Shown: piece after piece, positions 1 through 6,092 of the stretch
How the letters are laid out: the number at the start of each line of letters is the position of its first letter
Numbering within the stretch: position 1 is the stretch's first letter
From: Flavobacteriales bacterium
GTDB lineage: Bacteria > Bacteroidota > Bacteroidia > Flavobacteriales > BACL11
Length of the DNA stretch: 6,914 nt
Direction: 5' to 3'
NCBI GenBank assembly: GCA_018695965.1
Contig: JABHQB010000146.1
Span: forward strand, 1 to 6,914
The notes under the pieces: model-generated
The model's database searches: none
What the model saw: the letters and a program-made list of their open reading frames with translations, nothing else
What the model was told of the DNA's origin: nothing
Translations under genes and position numbers: made by a program

Positions 1-696
1 GGCACATCAAAAGCTATATACGGTTTAACTGCTAGTACTGATTATGAATGGCAAGTAAGGAGCGTATGTTCAACCGACACTTCTTCAGTTTCAGCATGGT
101 CTTCATTACAAACATTTACTACTCAAGAAGTTTGTGCTAAGCCAACAAATCCTGATGAGTTAAATATTACAACTACAACTGCTGATTTAGTTTGGGACGC
201 AATTCCAGGAGCTTGGGGTTATAAATTAGTATATCTTGATACATCAGCGGCTTGGATTACTAGAATAGTAGATACAATAAATACTAACATTGATGCAATA
301 GCATCATTAGATCCTGGAACTACATATAAATGGAGAGTAAGAGCACTTTGTGATTCTACAGTTCAAAATAATTCTGCTTGGAAAGGATGGCAATTCTTCT
401 CTACTTTATCATCTAACAGAATAACTGCAGGTGATGTGGACTTAGGAGAAAATCTAAATGTATATCCTAATCCAACAGATGGTGTGTTTAATATCTCATT
501 TATTTCCGAGGAAATAGATGATTTTGAGATTACTGTAGTTGATGCATTTGGCAAGTTAGTATCTAAAGAAGAGATACAAAACTTTGTTGGAGAATATACT
601 AAACAAGTTGATTTATCAGCTTACTCTAAAGGAATCTATATGGTACAGATTAGAACAGAAGGCTCATTTGTTACTAAAAGAGTAGTTGTACATTAA
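1..696 (+). CDS. Secreted fibronectin type III protein with T9SS type A C-terminal sorting domain (3' end, partial)
   Basis: The frame is open from base 1 to the TAA at 694-696, giving the last 231 residues of a protein whose start lies outside the window. Residues 1-42 are the end of one fibronectin type III (FnIII)-like domain and about 45-135 a second. Both carry the pattern Y-x-W-x-V-R-x-x-C followed by S-x-W, so the domains are repeats of each other. A short linker leads to a type A T9SS sorting domain at about 149-231: it opens with LNVYPNPTDG (152-161), continues with a DAFGKLV strand and a GIYMVQI strand, and ends in KRVVVH. Such domains direct export across the outer membrane by T9SS and are normally removed, with attachment of the mature protein to surface lipopolysaccharide. 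The role is probably adhesin-like, but the N-terminal part that would show this is missing. A GTG at 436 is not the real start, because homology continues upstream of it. Confidence 0.92.
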   Translation, partial: GTSKAIYGLTASTDYEWQVRSVCSTDTSSVSAWSSLQTFTTQEVCAKPTNPDELNITTTTADLVWDAIPGAWGYKLVYLDTSAAWITRIVDTINTNIDAIASLDPGTTYKWRVRALCDSTVQNNSAWKGWQFFSTLSSNRITAGDVDLGENLNVYPNPTDGVFNISFISEEIDDFEITVVDAFGKLVSKEEIQNFVGEYTKQVDLSAYSKGIYMVQIRTEGSFVTKRVVVH

Positions 697-720
697 TAAT
701 AATACTTTAATTAACAATTT

Positions 721-753
721 AAAATTCGAGAAGATTCCTTCTCGAATTTTTTT
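721..753 (+). terminator. Strong intrinsic terminator after the T9SS protein gene
   Basis: Bases 721-733 and 738-750 are perfect reverse complements (13 bp) around a 4-base loop (734-737), and the 3' arm runs into a T-tract (747-753). It starts 24 bases after the stop of the T9SS gene. Its T-tract ends only 11 bases before the start codon of the next gene, so it also separates that gene from upstream transcription. Confidence 0.92.
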
Positions 754-764
754 AGCAGCAGAAA

Positions 765-2183
765 ATGTTATTTAACACTTTAGAATACTTTTTGTTTTTA
801 CCAATAACTTTTTTACTGTATTGGTCAATAAAAAACACTACAACACAAAATATTTTAGTTTTAGCAAGTAGTTATGTGTTTTATGGTTGGTGGGATTGGA
901 GATTCTTATTCCTTATTTTTATCTCTACAGTTGTTGATTATTTTGTTGCAATTAAAATTGAGAAAACTGATTATAAAGAACGAAAAAGAGTATATTTATT
1001 ACTTAGTATAATATTTAATCTTACTATATTAATTTTCTTTAAATATTATAACTTTTTTATTGAATCTTGGGTAGAATTACTTTCCAGTATAGGATATCAT
1101 GTAAAAGATGTTTGGACTTTAAAAATAATCTTGCCAGTTGGTATTTCTTTTTACACTTTTCAAACAATGTCCTATTCACTTGATGTTTACAGGAATGATA
1201 TTAAAGCAACAAGAGATTTTATATCATTTGCTTCTTTTGTAAGTTTTTTCCCTCAATTAGTAGCTGGTCCGATTGAAAGAGCATCAAACTTACTTCCTCA
1301 GATGTTAAAAGAACGAAAGTTTGACTATAAACAAACTGTTGATGGATTAAGATTAATCTTATGGGGATTATTCAAGAAAGTAGTAATAGCAGATTCATTA
1401 TCATTATTAGTAAACCCCATTTTTGATAATTATGAAATATTAAATGGAGGGGAATTATTTTTAGGGTTAATATATTTTTCTTTCCAAATATATTGTGATT
1501 TTAGTGGATATTCAGATATTGCTATTGGTACCGCTAAAATGTTTGGTGTAGAACTCAGATCTAACTTCATCTTCCCGTATTTCTCTAGAGATATTTCTGA
1601 ATTCTGGAGAAGATGGCATGTTTCTCTTTCTTCTTGGTTTCGAGATTATATTTACATTCCTTTAGGTGGGTCAAAAAACGGGAAATGGGTTTCAATAAGG
1701 AATATTTTTATTATTTTTATTATTAGTGGTTTTTGGCATGGAGCTAACTTCACATTTATCGCATGGGGATCCATACATTCAGTATTATATTTAGCATTAG
1801 TCTTATCAAATAAAAATAGAAGATATTTAACCTCAATAGTTTCTAAAAATAGAGCTGTCCCAACATTTATAGAACTATATCAAATTAGTATTACATTTTT
1901 TATGGTAACGATATCTTGGGTGTTTTTCCGTTCGGGATCCATCTTGGATTCTTTTCTCTACTTAAAAAAAATGTTACTAAATTTTGATATTCCAATATCT
2001 TATCGTTCTGGCATATTTTATGTAATATTAATAATCATTTCAGATTGGTTAAACAGAAAAGATGAAAGGAAACCGTTAAATATATCGTCAACTAATATCA
2101 GATGGATTATATACGTTCTTATGTTTATATTAATTATAAGTCATGGAGGTCAAAAAAATGAATTTATTTATTTTCAATTCTAA
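765..2183 (+). CDS. MBOAT-family membrane O-acyltransferase, AlgI-like
   Basis: This 472-residue polytopic membrane protein has the features of the AlgI/DltB/PatA branch of membrane-bound O-acyltransferases, which pass an acyl group (often acetyl) across the inner membrane to exported polysaccharide. Seen in the sequence: the N-terminal MLFNTLEYFLFLPITF typical of AlgI-like proteins; FPQLVAGPIERA (162-173); QIYCDFSGYSDIAIG (241-255); SEFWRRWHVSLSSWFRDY (278-295); and SGFWHGANFTF (321-331), whose His325 matches the invariant MBOAT histidine. The C-terminal FIYFQF is also typical. About ten hydrophobic segments are spread over the length, which is normal for the family. The start is secure: an in-frame TAG lies at 753-755 and 765 is the first ATG after it. 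The gene begins 11 bases after a strong terminator and I see no matching promoter, so its transcription is unclear. The downstream SGNH-like gene is the probable partner. Substrate is unknown: capsule, exopolysaccharide, O-antigen or A-LPS are all possible. Confidence 0.95.
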   Translation: MLFNTLEYFLFLPITFLLYWSIKNTTTQNILVLASSYVFYGWWDWRFLFLIFISTVVDYFVAIKIEKTDYKERKRVYLLLSIIFNLTILIFFKYYNFFIESWVELLSSIGYHVKDVWTLKIILPVGISFYTFQTMSYSLDVYRNDIKATRDFISFASFVSFFPQLVAGPIERASNLLPQMLKERKFDYKQTVDGLRLILWGLFKKVVIADSLSLLVNPIFDNYEILNGGELFLGLIYFSFQIYCDFSGYSDIAIGTAKMFGVELRSNFIFPYFSRDISEFWRRWHVSLSSWFRDYIYIPLGGSKNGKWVSIRNIFIIFIISGFWHGANFTFIAWGSIHSVLYLALVLSNKNRRYLTSIVSKNRAVPTFIELYQISITFFMVTISWVFFRSGSILDSFLYLKKMLLNFDIPISYRSGIFYVILIIISDWLNRKDERKPLNISSTNIRWIIYVLMFILIISHGGQKNEFIYFQF

Positions 2184-2186
2184 ATT

Positions 2187-3056
2187 ATGAAAAAACTAAT
2201 AAATAGAACTTTATTATTTTTAACAATTTCAGCTATTTTCTCATTGTTGCTTGGTTTTTTGTCTGTTGTTATAACTAACAAAACATTTAATTTTGAATTC
2301 AAAAAATATCAGAATATATTAATTGTAGGCAATTCTCATACAGAATGTTCTATTAGTGATAAGATACTTTCTAATTCTGTAAATATTTCACAGAGTGCAT
2401 CATCATATTTTTACAGTTATATAAAGGTTAGAGAGTTTGTAAAAAGAAATCCTACTATTGATACAGTTATTATTAGTTTTTCGGATAACGACCTTTTTTC
2501 TGAAAAAGAAAAATGGCTCTCTTCCACTGAAAAAATCAGAAATAAGATGACAAGAATGATATTCTTATTTAATACAGAAGATTATTTAACTCTCTTTTGT
2601 TCTAACCCCATAACAACAAGTCTACAAAGTTTCATTGTGTATTCGGATTTCTATAATTTATATATACATAGAAGAAGTTTTATTGGAGGTTATAATCAAT
2701 TCAATAAAAATAAAATAAAAGAATCTATTTTAGAATTTAATCAAGATACACCAAAAATTGACTATAAAATAGCGCATACAGAATTAAAATATTTATTAAA
2801 AATATATGAATTATGTGAGAAGGAAGGTGTACATCTTATTCTCTTAAACTCTCCAGTTCATCCTGTTTTACAAAGTCATTTTAGTCTAATAAAGGATAGA
2901 AACTATAAAATTGCTTCTGAAAAAATGACAAATGCAACATTTTTAGATCATAGCTCATATAAGTTAGACAACTCAATGTTTGCGGATTTAAGTCATTTAA
3001 ATGGTACAGGATCAATATCTTATTCTTTATTTCTTAAATCAGTATTTAGTAAATAA
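2187..3056 (+). CDS. Membrane-anchored SGNH-hydrolase-like protein, probable partner of the MBOAT acyltransferase
   Basis: This 289-residue protein has one N-terminal hydrophobic segment (about 7-29) after a basic MKK start, so it is likely an anchor or uncleaved signal with the rest in the periplasm. A block I-like motif VGNSHTE (47-53) puts the candidate nucleophile at Ser50, with Asn in place of the usual Asp of GDS(L/H). Near the C-terminus, FADLSHLNGTG (265-275) supplies the D-x-x-H pair (Asp267, His270) expected of SGNH hydrolases and DltD-like proteins. ILIV (44-47), TVIISFS (93-99) and VHLILLNSP (215-223) look like core beta strands. It starts 3 bases after the MBOAT stop, in the same frame, so the two are almost certainly one transcript. 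In alginate, peptidoglycan and teichoic-acid systems such a partner completes acyl transfer to the glycan or removes the acyl group. That role is inferred here from motif and position. The start is the first ATG after the MBOAT stop. Overall similarity to a named family cannot be judged by eye. Confidence 0.78.
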   Translation: MKKLINRTLLFLTISAIFSLLLGFLSVVITNKTFNFEFKKYQNILIVGNSHTECSISDKILSNSVNISQSASSYFYSYIKVREFVKRNPTIDTVIISFSDNDLFSEKEKWLSSTEKIRNKMTRMIFLFNTEDYLTLFCSNPITTSLQSFIVYSDFYNLYIHRRSFIGGYNQFNKNKIKESILEFNQDTPKIDYKIAHTELKYLLKIYELCEKEGVHLILLNSPVHPVLQSHFSLIKDRNYKIASEKMTNATFLDHSSYKLDNSMFADLSHLNGTGSISYSLFLKSVFSK

Positions 3057-3071
3057 TAATTATTCTATAAG

Positions 3072-3117
3072 TAGATTCATTTTTTTTTATAATTTTGCAA
3101 ACGAAAACAGAGAAAGG
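3072..3117 (+). promoter_or_regulatory. Promoter-like segment resembling the rimP promoter (possible degenerate copy)
   Basis: TAATTTTG at 3090-3097 fits the Bacteroidota -7 consensus TAnnTTTG. The bases after it (TTTGCAA, CGAAAA, AGAG, AAG in order, with single mismatches between) match the rimP promoter and early leader at 4302-4324. TAGATT occurs 22 bases before the TTTG here (3072-3077) and 23 bases before it at rimP (4279-4284), so the match extends upstream. No TTTG is present at the -33 position, where the rimP copy has one. It could weakly drive the downstream methyltransferase through a leader of about 400 bases, or it could be dead. The evidence is pattern matching only. Confidence 0.4.
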
Positions 3118-3119
3118 GT

Positions 3120-3458
3120 GAAGAGCAAAAGCACTTTGTGATTCTACAGGTCAAAATAATTCTCCTTGGATGGATGGCAGCTCTTCTTAACGTTATCATC
3201 TAATAGAATTACTGCTGAAGATGTTAATTTAGGAACTAATCTTAATTTTATCCTAATCAAACTGATGGCAGGATTAATATTAATTTTGTTTCTGAAGAGT
3301 TAGATAATTTTGAGATAATAGTTATTGATGCATTTGGGAAGTTATTTGCTTATGAAGAGCAACAAGACTTTGTTGGGGAATACACTCAGTTGATTTATCA
3401 GCATATACAAATTAAAACTCAAGATTCATTTATAAGCAAAATAATAGTGCTACAATAA
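3120..3458 (+). pseudogene. Decayed partial copy of the T9SS protein gene 3' end
   Basis: This stretch aligns base by base with about 332-696, the end of the T9SS-sorted protein gene, and includes a 19-base identical block (3131-3149 against 343-361). The copy is broken. One base is missing near 3170, which puts the original frame into a TAA at 3188-3190. Another base is missing near 3247-3250. Deletions of about 4 and 20 bases near 3390-3410 remove the sequence for the G-I-Y-M-V region. With the frame repaired it still reads as a sorting domain: the PNPTDG motif has become PNQTDG, a VIDAFGKL strand is kept, and the copy ends with TAA at 3456-3458, aligned to the stop of the intact gene. Only about the last 120 codons are present, with no start codon and no upstream domains. 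It fills most of the 460-base gap between the SGNH-like gene and the methyltransferase. Confidence 0.92.
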
Positions 3459-3516
3459 TATTTTTTTGAGAGTATTAAAATAGTATTTTAGCAAAAAGAT
3501 TATTAAAAAAAATGAT

Positions 3517-4200
3517 ATGCCAGATTTGAATACACCATTACATTTAGATATGCTTCAAAGAGCCAGAAAAAGACTCACTTTAACCGCTAGAGTTAAAAAA
3601 GCGATTAAGATCTTGCTAGGTAAAGAAGATTTTTATGGGTTAGAATGGGGAGATCCAAATAAGATAGACCCATTAAGATATATTAAAGACCATTTTTTGC
3701 TTCCATATTTTGATAGCAGTAGTAAGATAATAGAGATTGGTCCAGGAGGTGGCAGATGGACTAGATATATGTTAAAGGCGAGTAAGGTATTTGCAGTTGA
3801 TTTTTATCAGCCTGTTTTAAATGAACTAGCAAAAAATTATAACTTACCAAATATAAAGTTTATTAAAAATAATGGTTCTGATTTCCCAAATATAAAGGAG
3901 AATTCAATTGATTTAATTTTTTCATTTGGCACATTCGTACATCTAGATATTGAGATAATTCAAGAGTATTTAAATAACATAAAACCTCTTTTAAAATCTA
4001 GCTCAAATGTCATTATACAATATTCTGACAAAACAAAGCCTTTAGGTTATGAAAGAATAGTAAATTCTAGAGATAATAGAGGGTTCTCTGATAACGATCC
4101 AGAAAAAATGAGAAAACTTATACAAGCTCATGGCTACAAAATTTATGAAGAAGACACTAAAACTATGTGGCATAGCTCTATTATTCGTTTTGGATTATAA
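3517..4200 (+). CDS. Class I SAM-dependent methyltransferase, substrate unknown
   Basis: This 227-residue protein has a Rossmann-type methyltransferase core. Motif I is IIEIGPGGGRWTRYM (71-85), the SAM-binding glycine-rich loop with acidic Glu73. VFAVDF (91-96) gives the Asp95 expected to bind the ribose. SIDLIFSFGTFVHLD (130-144) fits the motif IV region. A basic stretch (about 16-35, rich in R and K) and the GLEWGDP segment (41-47) precede the core. There is no signal peptide or membrane segment, so it is cytoplasmic. The start is set by an in-frame TAG at 3481-3483, and 3517 is the first ATG after it; the ATG at 3512 is in another frame and stops within a few codons. Small methyltransferases of this kind often sit in glycan biosynthesis regions, and the acylation pair upstream makes sugar methylation plausible, but nothing in the sequence fixes the substrate. 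It stands alone, with the pseudogene before it and the rimP promoter after it. Confidence 0.88.
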   Translation: MPDLNTPLHLDMLQRARKRLTLTARVKKAIKILLGKEDFYGLEWGDPNKIDPLRYIKDHFLLPYFDSSSKIIEIGPGGGRWTRYMLKASKVFAVDFYQPVLNELAKNYNLPNIKFIKNNGSDFPNIKENSIDLIFSFGTFVHLDIEIIQEYLNNIKPLLKSSSNVIIQYSDKTKPLGYERIVNSRDNRGFSDNDPEKMRKLIQAHGYKIYEEDTKTMWHSSIIRFGL

Positions 4201-4273
4201 ATGTAAAATATTTTTTAATTATTTGATAAAAATTCCTATTCAGTAATACTAAAGGCTGCTATTTTAAAAATAG

Positions 4274-4305
4274 TTTGTTAGATTAAATAAAACTCCTTAT
4301 ATTTG
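4274..4305 (+). promoter_or_regulatory. Bacteroidota-type promoter of the rimP-nusA-infB operon
   Basis: TTTG at 4274-4277 and TATATTTG at 4298-4305 match the -33 (TTTG) and -7 (TAnnTTTG) elements of the primary sigma factor of Bacteroidota, with a 20-base spacer against a usual value near 19. Transcription should start around 4310-4313, giving a leader of just under 60 bases before the rimP start codon. An AT-only-core inverted repeat (CTATTTT at 4259-4265, AAAATAG at 4267-4273) abuts the -33 element; it may be chance. Confidence 0.78.
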
Positions 4306-4330
4306 CAACCGAAAATAGAGGAAGAAAAGG

Positions 4331-4358
4331 GAAGAGGCAGTTAGCCTCTTCTTTTTTT
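4331..4358 (+). promoter_or_regulatory. Terminator-like hairpin in the rimP leader (candidate attenuator)
   Basis: GAAGAGGC (4331-4338) pairs perfectly with GCCTCTTC (4344-4351) around the loop AGTTA, and seven T residues follow (4352-4358). The stem can extend through the T-run by pairing with the A/G-rich bases 4324-4330. It has every mark of an intrinsic terminator, yet it lies after the rimP promoter and 10 bases before the rimP ATG. It should therefore end part of the transcription entering rimP-nusA-infB. A short competing helix is possible between AGAGG (4317-4321) and CCTCT (4345-4349), but it is only 5 bp and much weaker. It may also serve to stop transcription arriving from the methyltransferase gene, which has no other clear terminator. 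Confidence 0.82.
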
Positions 4359-4368
4359 ACATAGACAT

Positions 4369-4827
4369 ATGATCGCAAAAGAAGAAATAAGAAAAGTAGC
4401 CGAACCAAAGATAAAAGAACTTGATGGTTTTTTTGTTGACGTAAAATTAAACACAGCAAATGTTATTACAGTTTTCTTTGACAGACTAGAAGGAGTGCAA
4501 GTAGAGCATTGCCTTGCTATTAGCAAGTATATAGAAGAACATTTTGATAGAGATGTTGAAGATTATGAGCTAACGGTTTGTTCTGCTGGGCTTGATAATC
4601 CTTTTATGGTTGAAGAGCAATATCATAAATATAATGGAAAAGAAGTTGGAGTTTTACTAACTAATGGAAAGCGTAAAACTGGACTTATTCTTGCTTATAA
4701 TGATAATGTTTTAACACTTGAAGTTGCAAAAAAGAAAAAAGGAAGTAGAAAAGAGTACATATTGGAAGAGGTAGAAATTCCTCAAAATGAAATAAAAGAA
4801 ACTAAACTTAAAATAAATTTTAAATAA
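4369..4827 (+). CDS. rimP: Ribosome maturation factor RimP
   Basis: This 152-residue cytoplasmic protein matches RimP, which binds the free 30S subunit and assists its late maturation. The N-terminal alpha/beta domain (about 1-80) ends in LTVCSAGLDNPF (68-79), the local form of the conserved V-S-S-P-G-L-D-R-P-L signature; Ala73 replaces the usual Pro and Asn77 the usual Arg. The second, SH3-like domain (about 82-152) contains GKEVGVLLTNGKRKTG (90-105) and a basic run KKKKGSRK (121-128). Length is normal for the family. The ATG directly follows the leader hairpin with no Shine-Dalgarno sequence, as is common in this phylum. It is the first gene of the operon and is followed by nusA after a single base, so the two are probably translationally coupled. 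Confidence 0.97.
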   Translation: MIAKEEIRKVAEPKIKELDGFFVDVKLNTANVITVFFDRLEGVQVEHCLAISKYIEEHFDRDVEDYELTVCSAGLDNPFMVEEQYHKYNGKEVGVLLTNGKRKTGLILAYNDNVLTLEVAKKKKGSRKEYILEEVEIPQNEIKETKLKINFK

Positions 4828-4828
4828 A

Positions 4829-6070
4829 ATGGAAGTAGAAAATCTAATTGAATCGTTTTCAGAGTTTAAAGAGGTGAAAAATATTAACCGTGAAACAATG
4901 ATGAATATATTGGAAGATGTTTTTAAAGCGGTATTGGCAAAAAAATATAATGAAGAAGGAGACTTTGATGTTATTATTAATGTCGATAAAGGAGATTTAG
5001 AAATCTGGAGAAACAGAGAGATAGTTGCAGATGGAGAAGTTGAAAATCCTATTGCTCAAATTTCATTATCAAATGCCTTAAAAATTGAAGATGATTATGA
5101 AGTTGGTGAGGAAGTTTCGGAACAAGTTAGTTTTGAATCAGAATTTGGAAGAAGACAAGTGCTTTCTATTCGCCAGCATTTAATAGCTCGTATTGCTGAT
5201 CAGCACAGAGATGAGTTGATGAAGCGTTATGAAGATAGAATTGGTGAAATTATTCATGGTGAAGTTTATCAAATTTGGAGAAATGAAATCCTTTTGCAAG
5301 ATGATGATGGTAATGATTTATCTTTACCAAAAGACGAGCAAATCCCTAAGGATTACTTCAAAAAAGGAGAGTCAGTCAGGGCTGTTATCAAAGAAGTGAA
5401 CTTAAAAAATAATAAAGCAAATATTGTTCTTTCTCGTATTGCTCCAGAGTTTATTGAGCGTTTATTTGAGCAAGAAGTTCCTGAAGTATTTGATGGAATT
5501 ATTACTATTAAGAGAGTAGTTCGAGCGCCAGGAGAGAGGGCAAAAGTAGCTGTTGAATCATATGATGATAGAATTGACCCAGTTGGAGCTTGTGTAGGAA
5601 TGAAAGGATCTAGAATTCATGGTATTGTTCGTGAGCTTAAGAATGAAAATATTGATGTTGTTAATTTTACTGAAAATACTCAACTACTTATCAGTAGAGC
5701 ATTATCTCCAGCTAAAATTACATCGGTAAAGTTAGATGAGGAGAAGATGAGAGCTTCAGTATTTATGGATGCTGATCAAGTATCTTTAGCAATTGGTAGA
5801 GGAGGTCATAATATTAATTTAGCAGGTAAATTAACTGGTTATGATCTTGATGTTTATAGAGATGCAGATAGTTTTGATGATGATGTTGCGATTGACGAAT
5901 TCTCTGATGAAATTGAAGGATGGGTAATTGATGCTCTTAAAAATATTGGTTGTGATACAGCTAAGAGTGTGTTAGATATCTCATCAAAAGATTTAGTTTT
6001 AAGAACTGATTTAGAAAAAGAAACTGTTGATGAAGTGCTGAGCATTTTAAGTTCAGAGTTTGAAGATTAA
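4829..6070 (+). CDS. nusA: Transcription termination/antitermination factor NusA
   Basis: This 413-residue protein has the NusA domain order. The N-terminal RNA polymerase-binding domain covers about 1-130, with FGRRQVLSIRQHL (106-118) corresponding to the conserved helix. An S1 domain spans about 135-203. Two KH domains follow: VRAPGERAKVAV (231-242), DPVGACVGMKGSRI (250-263) and ALSPAKI (291-297) mark KH1 and its junction, and AIGRGGHNINLA (321-332) is the KH2 GxxG loop. Residues 345-360 are an acidic linker and 361-413 a short helix-hairpin-helix-like tail; the long acidic repeat region of the E. coli protein is absent, which is usual outside Proteobacteria. NusA binds RNA polymerase and nascent RNA and modulates pausing, intrinsic termination and antitermination. 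The start lies one base after the rimP stop, and infB follows 22 bases after its own stop. Confidence 0.99.
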   Translation: MEVENLIESFSEFKEVKNINRETMMNILEDVFKAVLAKKYNEEGDFDVIINVDKGDLEIWRNREIVADGEVENPIAQISLSNALKIEDDYEVGEEVSEQVSFESEFGRRQVLSIRQHLIARIADQHRDELMKRYEDRIGEIIHGEVYQIWRNEILLQDDDGNDLSLPKDEQIPKDYFKKGESVRAVIKEVNLKNNKANIVLSRIAPEFIERLFEQEVPEVFDGIITIKRVVRAPGERAKVAVESYDDRIDPVGACVGMKGSRIHGIVRELKNENIDVVNFTENTQLLISRALSPAKITSVKLDEEKMRASVFMDADQVSLAIGRGGHNINLAGKLTGYDLDVYRDADSFDDDVAIDEFSDEIEGWVIDALKNIGCDTAKSVLDISSKDLVLRTDLEKETVDEVLSILSSEFED

Positions 6071-6092
6071 GAAATAAATTGTAGAGACTATT

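Noticed and set aside
436..696. A separate small gene starting at the GTG at 436.
   Set aside because: The same frame is open to base 1 and the upstream translation is a clear FnIII domain continuous with the sorting domain, so this is the end of a larger gene.
2145..2190. A GGAGGT followed 7 bases later by an ATG (2158) that opens a 10-codon frame ending in TGA overlapping the SGNH-like start codon (ATGA), resembling a coupling leader peptide.
   Set aside because: The GGAGGT encodes the Gly-Gly of the conserved MBOAT C-terminus and the frame lies inside that coding sequence. Shine-Dalgarno sequences are rarely used in this phylum, so chance is the better explanation.
3057..3516. Possible mobile element, CRISPR or RNA gene in the longest gap.
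   Set aside because: No transposase remnant, terminal inverted repeats, regularly spaced repeats or tRNA-like fold is visible. Most of the gap is explained by the decayed T9SS gene end.
4259..4273. Inverted repeat CTATTTT/AAAATAG as a terminator of the methyltransferase gene or an operator.
   Set aside because: It is nearly all A/T, would have an almost absent loop, and is followed by TTTG rather than a long T-run. Such repeats are expected by chance in AT-rich sequence; noted only as lying next to the -33 element.
4341..4526. Minus-strand open frame over the start of rimP.
   Set aside because: It lies across the leader hairpin and the rimP coding sequence and has no recognisable motifs; it is a shadow of rimP.
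5854..6045. Minus-strand open frame within the 3' part of nusA.
   Set aside because: Ser-rich low-complexity translation fully inside the conserved NusA coding region; a shadow frame. The minus-strand frame at 363-554 is rejected for the same reason inside the T9SS gene.
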